Shown: in pieces, positions 58,033 through 64,000 of the stretch | How positions within the stretch are numbered: position 1 is the first letter of the stretch | How the letters are laid out: every line of letters starts with the position of its first letter | Assembly: GCF_002878395.1 (NCBI RefSeq) | Contig: NC_061119.1 | Span: forward strand, 19,377,554-19,441,553 | Source of the DNA: Capsicum annuum | Taxonomy: Eukaryota > Streptophyta > Magnoliopsida > Solanales > Solanaceae | Direction: 5' to 3' | DNA length: 64,000 bases | Program-made: the position numbers and the translations under genes | The notes under the pieces: model-generated | The model's database searches: none | The model's input: only the letters and a program-made list of their open reading frames with translations | What the model was told of the DNA's origin: nothing

Positions 58033-60164
58033 CGTCATGACCCGAGCTGGGTCCTGGCCGCAACAAACATCATAAACCATGGAGGCCCAAGAACCCCTTA
58101 TCTTACGATCATAAGCATAATCTATATGAAGTAAATGTATGGAAGATAAACTAAAACATGGTAGGGATCTTAGTCCAATAAAAGAAAACACATCATAACA
58201 TCAATTTAGGAAAACCAACTTTGGTCTGAACTAGTCTACGAAGCCTCTACTAAACTAAACATACTAGTCTATCTTAATCAAGACTAGACCTTTCCCAGAC
58301 CATAAAACAACTAAAACTAACAATGCATAAAATACTTTTTAAAGTAAGGGAGGCTCACCAACTCTGACTATCTGAGGGAAATCTACTGCTGAGTCGAACC
58401 ATAGGAAAGTGCCTCAAAAACTTTATTATGAGAGTCAATACTCAAAAAGTATTGGTATGAAGAAAAATCCCAAAATAACATATATTTCATGTAAAATATC
58501 GAGAGCATTGTGAAAATAGTTTAGCATAATGTATACGTAAAAATACATGGGCAAAACTAATGAGCTTCCAAACATTCTTGTAAATTATAAACTCAATTCT
58601 TGTTTTAGTTTTGAGCTAAATGGTACACCCTAAATTTCTATAATCTTATGAGCTATATAGAATCTGCCATTGACTCGGCGGCTAAGCCCTCAATACGAGT
58701 TTGATGCAAAAATTGAGGTACGTGATCACTACTATGCCATAGGGTTGTCGCTAGTGTACAATCCCTATTTTAGGGCAAAATAAAACTTGTGTCGGTAAAA
58801 TACTATTTCGAGAAATGAGTTATCTAAATTCGTGCCTTCTTCGAGTAACCATCTGACTCTCTTTAAGCCCAATTTTTAGTCCTTTAAATCCATGCTTCAT
58901 GCTCAAAATTTTAATTCCTTTCATGTTAAGGGTGTTTAATAATAGGTATCGTCATACCTAGACTTACAAGTCATATCATATCAAATCATATTCATAGCCT
59001 TTTTTATTTAGAAGCATGTTAATGAACACCCAAATGATTTAAAAATCACATGAGAGTTCTTATTTCAAATTGCATATGAAACTTATGCAAAACACTCTCT
59101 TTTCAATACTTTATCATGTGGTGGTCAATTCTTACATAAAACACATTCAATTCCTCATTAGAAAAACAAGAGCATTTAGAATAATAATCACCTCTTTGAA
59201 AAACATATAAAACAACCTTGCATAATAAATAAAGAGGCATTTTGAACTCAACAATTATCATCATTCATAAAACAGCTCTAACACTAGTCACACATAAATC
59301 TCATGGTCAAAAAATGAGACTTATAGGTCATGCTCTCAAACCCATTTCATGATTCATAACATGTTAAGACCATAAATTTCATCATGAAAAAAGCAATTTC
59401 ACAAATCAAACTCATAAAACACTTTTCAAAACTCATATGATATATGCACATGATTACAACTCAAGTATATGGAAAAATCCCATGATAAATGCATACTTTC
59501 ATCAAAATACGTTCATGAGACATGATCTTCAAATAGTTTCCAAAACACATTACATATAGATAAATATACACTTTAAAGCTTGTTTAAAACATTAAACTTA
59601 TACCCATGAGAGTTAGAATAGTCCCACATACCTTGAAAACAAAGAGAACGTAGAGAAATTTGACCTTGGGAGATTAAAATCCTCAAACCCTAGGTAGTTT
59701 CTCCTTTCTTTCTTATTAAATGATGTTTAGGGATTTACAAAGGTGGAACATTTTTAAGACCCTATATTCATCCCTAGAGGGTTGGGAACAGTTTAAGAAT
59801 GTGAAAAGACCTCAACGGCCTTAAAATATAACAAGATGGAGAAATTTTTAATACACGGAAGGGGTTCATGGAGCGACCCCCATCATGAAACAAGAGATTC
59901 ATGGTGTGATCCCTGGCAAGAACTAAGAGGTCTGTGTTGCGGACCCTGGCTCAAATCCCATTCAGTGGCCCATTAAGGGCCCCTCTGCGGCGTAGAGCCT
60001 TTGCAGAGTGTCCCATTCGGGACACACACCCCTTTTTAATGTCTAAGAACACCCCCCCCCCCAAACGCGTTCCATCCTAACTTAACATGATTTAACATCA
60101 ATATAGGGGTCCTAAGGGCTCATTTTATATATTATTTAATGGACATAAAGTCCGGAGCAGTACA
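58033..60164 (-). repeat. E3 5' LTR
   Basis: 2132 bp. On the minus strand it starts TGTACTGCTCC at 60164 and ends GGGTCATGACG at 58033. It is collinear with S1 and, over its outer part, with 5127-5642. It contains a run of 11 C at 60052-60062 and GC-rich CGACCCC words at 59870-60000 in U3. Confidence 0.9.
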
Positions 60165-60499
60165 AATATATGTTGTTGTTGGATGATTGTGCTAAAGGGA
60201 CAAAGTTCTATTTATAGCATTGTTGTGGTGATGGATAAGAACATTATTAACAAATAATTAATCAAAAATATTACATGTGATACTTGGCCAATAAGTTCAT
60301 AATACTTGGCCACAATTTAATTGACATTCATCAATGGAACTCACCACAAATAAGTTTTACTTTGTTCCAGAGTAAATTAAAATATTCATAATTATATTAA
60401 AATAATAAATAATTTATTCTAAAATATCTCACAATCCCTCATATATTTTAAAATAATTTATAAGTAAAAGGGATTGGGCTTGTTGGATTTATATCAACA
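60165..60499 (-). repeat. E8 3' LTR, cut by E3
   Basis: On the minus strand the LTR starts TGTTGATATAAATCCAACA at 60499 and is AT-rich. It stops abruptly at 60165, where the E3 LTR begins. The remainder would lie beyond the left side of E3, outside the window or lost. Confidence 0.75.
60209..60216 (-). promoter_or_regulatory. Candidate TATA box of E8 LTR
   Basis: TATAAATA on the minus strand, about 285 bases into the copia LTR, a usual place for the promoter of Tnt1/Tork-like LTRs. Only about 45 bases of the LTR remain downstream before the E3 boundary. Confidence 0.55.
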
Positions 60500-60955
60500 A
60501 GATGCAATAGGTTTGGTGTCTTTTGGACTATGAACCAAGCATAGACCGATAAAATTAACTTACAAAATTATTGGTGAAATATAATATTTCTATGAACCAA
60601 ATAACTCTTATTGTAAGCCATATACTTTATCAATCACATTTTAATCATAATTTTGTTGTTCAACGCGCTTATGCACCAATAAGCCATGTGCATGTCTGGT
60701 ATTCATGAGAGCTCTAGAGACTAGGCCAAAGTCTCATAGGAACAATCTCATTTCACTTCTAATATAGGTAAATTCATTAAGTGTACACTGCTTTAAATAC
60801 ACCATCCATAAGGACTATGAATTCATTAAGAGTTAATAACTTATCCCACAATTTTAGTAGCAGTTCAAGCACTCTTAATATGTGTACAGTGTCAATATCG
60901 ACTTGTTATTACCTATCTGAACCTACTTCATGGGAGATCCAATCACATAGGTTAT
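60500..60955 (-). other. E8 3' untranslated region
   Basis: AT-rich stretch between the copia pol end and its LTR. No clear purine tract longer than a few bases is visible; CAAAAGACACC lies near 60520. The plus-strand frame at 60781-61035 is a chance shadow. Confidence 0.55.
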
Positions 60956-61674
60956 CATCTCTATTGATAATCATATTGGCCTTAACCCCATCTCTTTTAA
61001 GATTTGAAGAATTAATTTTTTTTCCACAGGTTTAGTCAGTAAATCGGTGAAATTTAATTCTGACTTCACATAATTAATGAAAATTATTCTATCTTTTAGT
61101 AGCTGCTTAACAATATCATGCCTCAATGCCATATGTCTACTCTTACAACTGTAAGATTTATTCTTCGCAATAGCAATTGCGGCTTAACAATCATAGTGTA
61201 TATATACGGGAGGCACCAGATCATCCTTTTTTAAAGGGATATTAAACAATTAATCATTCTTTTTCAAAAGGATATTAGGCAATAACTTATCCTTTTTAAA
61301 AGAAATATTCACTAAGAAATTTTTTAGTCATTCAGCCTCAGTACCAGCAAACTCCAGAGCTACAAACTCTAATTTCATAGTTGATCTAGCAATGATCATT
61401 TGCTTAGCTGATCTCCACAATACTGCACCACCATCTAACGTAACACATAACCACTACCGTATTCCATCTCATATAAATCAGAGATGCAGTTTGCATCACA
61501 ATATCCTTCTAAAGTAGAAGGAAATTCACTATGTAGAATACCATAATTCATGGTTCCTTTTAAATAGTTTATTAGTCTCATTACTGCAGACCAATGCTCT
61601 TTATTGGGGTTATGAGTATATCTTCTAAATCTACACACAGCATACATTATATCAGGCTTGGTAAAATTCATCAA
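60956..61674 (-). pseudogene. E8 RNase H (Ty1/copia)
   Basis: Minus frame 61674-61435 reads TKPDIMYAVCRFRRYTHNPNKEHW, LINYLKGTMNYGI and LEGYCDANCISD with the catalytic Asp of YCDA. Beyond a frameshift, SAKQMIIARSTMKLEFVALEFAGTEAE continues near 61420-61330, and a KEMGL-like end is near 60975. Tork-like by memory of the family. Confidence 0.87.
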
Positions 61675-62560
61675 ATACTTTAGACTCCCAATACTTTGTG
61701 TATATTTAGACCGGACAACTAGCTTACCATTATTCTTTTACTATTTAGAGATAGCATCATAAGGAGTGACTACAGGAGTTATCTCCCAACATTCAAACTA
61801 CTTAAAAATTCTTTCAACATAATGTTCTTTTGTTAACTTTATTTCATCTTCACTCCTTAAAACTTTAACTCCCAATATCATATTTACTTCACCTGAATCT
61901 TTCATATCAAAGTTAGTAGATAAAAATAATTTGATACTTTGCACAATATTTAAATTTGTATCAAATATAAGCATATCATCAACATATAAGTAAATTATCA
62001 CATAATCATTGTCTACTACTCTAGTATAAACAGATTTATCCACTTTAATATAAGAAAATTCATCTTTTATTAAAACTTGATCAAATTTTTTTCCACAGTT
62101 TAGAAGATTGTTTAAGGCCATAAAGAAATTTAATTAATTTATAAACTTTATTTTCTTGTTCAGAAACTACACATCCTTCAAGTTGAACCATATAAGTTTC
62201 TTCTTCTAAATCACCATTTAAGAAAGTTGTTTTTACCTCCATTTGATGGATAAAAAACTTATGAATCAATGCCAAAGCAGTTAATATGTGAAGAAAAGAA
62301 ATTCTTGTCGCTAGTGGAAATGTATTAAAATAATTAATATTTTATTTTTGAGCAAATTCTTTAGCTACTAAATAAGCTTTATATTTATCTATAGATCCAT
62401 TATAATTAAATTTATTTTTGAAAATTCATCTACAACCAATAGGTTTTGCATCAGGAGGTAAATCAGTTAAAATTCATGTATTATTTTTTATGATAGAATC
62501 AATTTTAATTTTTATTGCTTCTTTTTAAAATTTAATATCAGAAAAAGATATAGCTTCAAA
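61675..62560 (-). pseudogene. E8 reverse transcriptase (Ty1/copia)
   Basis: Minus frames 62275-62081 and 62121-61798 cover IHQMEVKTTFLNGDLEEETYM, YKLIKFLYGLKQSSKLW and the catalytic box YLYVDDMLIF with both Asp residues, then MKDSGEVNMILGVKV. A frameshift lies near 62100. The N-terminal end is near 62300-62560 with frameshifts. YVDD and GLKQ motifs separate it clearly from the gypsy copies with FIDD. Confidence 0.92.
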
Positions 62561-63198
62561 ATAATTTAATGATTCATTATCGACAAGAAAAATTTAAAAG
62601 TCATTTCTATAAGAAAAATATTTTTCCCTAGGCCTTTTACTTTTTCTCAAATTCTCAATAGTAGATTCATTTTTTTTTTCAACAGGTGCATGAGATATTT
62701 TATCACAAAACGGAAAAATATTTTCAAGAAATTCAAAATTCTTTGTCTCAATAATATTATTGCTATCAAGCACATCACTTATCACAATAAGAAATCTATA
62801 TGCAGCACTATGTTCAGCATATCCAATAAGCATGCAATCAGCAGTTTTAGAACCTATTATCCTTTTTTTAGGTTCAGGCAAAAAATTTTTAGCAAGGTAC
62901 CCCTATAGTTTTAAATATTGCAAATCAGGTTTATAATCTTTTCATAATTCATAAGGGGTTTTACCAGTTTGTTTATGAGGAATTCTATTTTGCAAGTGAC
63001 ATACAGATAAAATAGCTTCACTCCACAATTATCAGGTGCATCGGAGCTTATTATCATGGAGTTCATCATTTCTTTCAATGTCCTATTTTTTTTTTCTATC
63101 AGCTAAACCATTAAATTGAGGTGAATAAGGTGGAGTTATTTCATGAATAATTCCTTCTTTTTCACAAAAAAACATTTAAAGACAAGTATTTGTCACCT
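62561..63198 (-). pseudogene. E8 integrase C-terminus and link to RT
   Basis: Minus frame 62881-62594 reads PEPKKRIIGSKTADCMLIGYAEHSAAYRF, and ends RKSKRPREKYFSYRND, the typical link into RT. The stretch 62900-63198 holds the preceding integrase part (PYELWK-like and NRIPHKQTGKTPYE-like residues near 62990-62940) with frameshifts. Confidence 0.87.
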
Positions 63199-63762
63199 CT
63201 ATCGGATCTTATTCTTTTGATTTTCTACTAAGTTGATTTTCAACTTCAGTTTTATAAGAAATAAATGCATGAAATGCATCATCTTTATTTTCAAATAAAC
63301 AAAACTTAGTAAATCTAAAAAAACATCAATAAAAGTCACATAATATATTTTTCTACCTCTAGTCATAGTTTGTTTTAAATCACCTAAATCAGTGTGAATC
63401 AAAGATAATAACTCAGTTTCTCTATTAACTGAAAGACATGTCTTTTTAGTAATTTTAGCTTCAGCAATTATTTCATATTTATCAAAATTATTTGAGTTTA
63501 TACCAAGTATTAAAACAAGTGATTGCTTATTCATTAAATAAGAGAAATTAACATGTCCTAATCTAGCATGCCATAAAGAAATAGATTCGGTCAAATAGGC
63601 AGTAGTAGATATACTTTTAGAAATATCATCATGAGTGTTAAGCATAAAAACACCATGACTACAAAGTCCATTCACCACAAAAATATTTTTAGTCAATATA
63701 ACCTCATTGTTTTCAAAAATAACCTTCCTTTCAATTTTTTCAAATAATGCCACAGAAATCAA
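63199..63762 (-). pseudogene. E8 integrase zinc domain and core start
   Basis: A 187-codon open frame. LWHARLGHVNFSYL gives the His pair of the copia zinc domain; of the Cys pair only the second is plain (IIAEAKITKKTC, where related copies have C-x2-C). The core starts LLSLIHTDLGDLKQTMTRGRKIYYVTFIDVFL with the first catalytic Asp. The frame ends in a Lys-rich shifted tail before the second Asp (near 63195). Confidence 0.9.
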
Positions 63763-63983
63763 TTAATTTTGATATTAGGAACATGCAACACATTACTTAG
63801 TATCAAAGTTTTACCATATGTGAATTTGAGAAGAACTTTTCCTTTTCCAATAACTTGAGTAGTTCTCGAGGTTTCAAGATAAACAATTTTTTCTCCTTTC
63901 TTAACTTGGGTGTATGATACAAAATCATTTTTATTTAGACAAATGTGCCTAGTAGTACCAGAGTCTATTACCCAGTTATTCAC
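63759..63983 (-). pseudogene. E8 aspartic protease
   Basis: NNWVIDSGTTRHICLNKNDF contains the copia protease active-site motif DSG. VYLETSRTTQVIGKGKVLLKF and LSNVLHVPNI follow. It overlaps the next frame by four bases. Gag would lie beyond the right edge of the window. Confidence 0.9.
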
Positions 63984-64000
63984 ATTGGTCTCAATATTCA

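Larger units (their letters stand above)
5127..60164 (-). mobile_element. E3: outer minus-strand chromovirus, host of S1, E4 and E5
   Basis: Own sequence, right to left: 5' LTR 58033-60164, gag 57828-57049, 21528-21233 and 11497-11166, protease, RT split by S1, RNase H, integrase, chromodomain-like tail, purine tract, and truncated 3' LTR 5642-5127. Gag and pol stay collinear when E4, E5 and S1 are removed. It resembles the other chromoviruses in plan but has a different LTR family and is the most degraded, in line with being the oldest of the gypsy copies here. Confidence 0.88.
60165..64000 (-). mobile_element. E8: Ty1/copia element, continues past the window
   Basis: Order right to left is protease, integrase, RT, RNase H, the copia order (integrase before RT), unlike all other elements here. 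The left LTR is cut by E3 at 60164/60165. Gag and the 5' LTR are outside the window. Coding frames are AT-rich and less decayed than those of E3 around integrase, although the nesting would make E8 older. Confidence 0.88.

Noticed and set aside
60052..60062. Run of 11 C bases
   Set aside because: Simple homopolymer growth in the E3 LTR; the left copy has CACCTCCCAA at the same place. Possibly a sequencing-length artefact.
1..64000. Search by eye for host genes, tRNA, rRNA and DNA-transposon terminal repeats
   Set aside because: No convincing exon series, tRNA-like fold, rRNA stretch or terminal inverted repeat element was seen. Small MITE-like elements could be missed without computation.

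Overview
This window reads as heterochromatic repeat DNA of a flowering plant. The protein families (Tekay/Del-type Ty3/gypsy chromoviruses, a Tork-like Ty1/copia element, an element carrying the 'putative plant transposon protein' domain) and the overall sequence style suggest Solanaceae, such as Solanum, Capsicum or Nicotiana. That placement is an inference. I see no cellular gene, rRNA, tRNA or genuine CRISPR. Almost every base can be assigned to an LTR retrotransposon or a fragment of one, and every coding region is broken by stops, frameshifts or deletions.

The layout is a set of nested insertions. Names used below: E8 is a minus-strand Ty1/copia element (60165 to the right edge). E3 is a minus-strand chromovirus (5127-60164 including everything inside it) whose right LTR abuts a cut copia LTR, so E3 probably landed in E8. 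Inside E3 are: S1, a solo LTR of E3's own family (8163-10254) in the reverse transcriptase; E4, a complete plus-strand chromovirus (11503-21227) with a perfect 5-bp target duplication CTAAC; and E5, a minus-strand non-autonomous element (21534-57043) in gag. E5's 3' LTR was itself hit twice: by E6, a plus-strand chromovirus (22414-32462), and by E7, a minus-strand tandem LTR-internal-LTR-internal-LTR block (32787-50193) flanked by a single near-perfect target duplication. The left edge (1-5126) holds a truncated plus-strand chromovirus E1 and a reversed LTR fragment E2, joined head to head and abutting a truncated 3' LTR of E3.

The chromoviruses share one plan: a methionine-tRNA primer site of the type TGGTATCAGAGCC just after the 5' LTR, gag with zinc knuckles, protease, reverse transcriptase, RNase H, integrase, a C-terminal chromodomain-like segment, a purine tract and a 2.3-3.0 kb 3' LTR. 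E4 has the best preserved pol but has lost gag and half of protease. E7 left has lost the core of reverse transcriptase. E5 differs from the rest: it has a tRNA-Asp-like primer site, a degraded gag-type zinc knuckle, and one long degraded frame matching the putative plant transposon protein domain, with no recognisable pol.

The most interesting points are the target-duplication-supported nesting, the E7 tandem bounded by one duplication, the domain content of E5, and family-specific tandem repeats (82 bp, 92 bp, about 34 bp) in the U3 part of otherwise related LTRs. All domain calls come from reading the translations. No database search was run.
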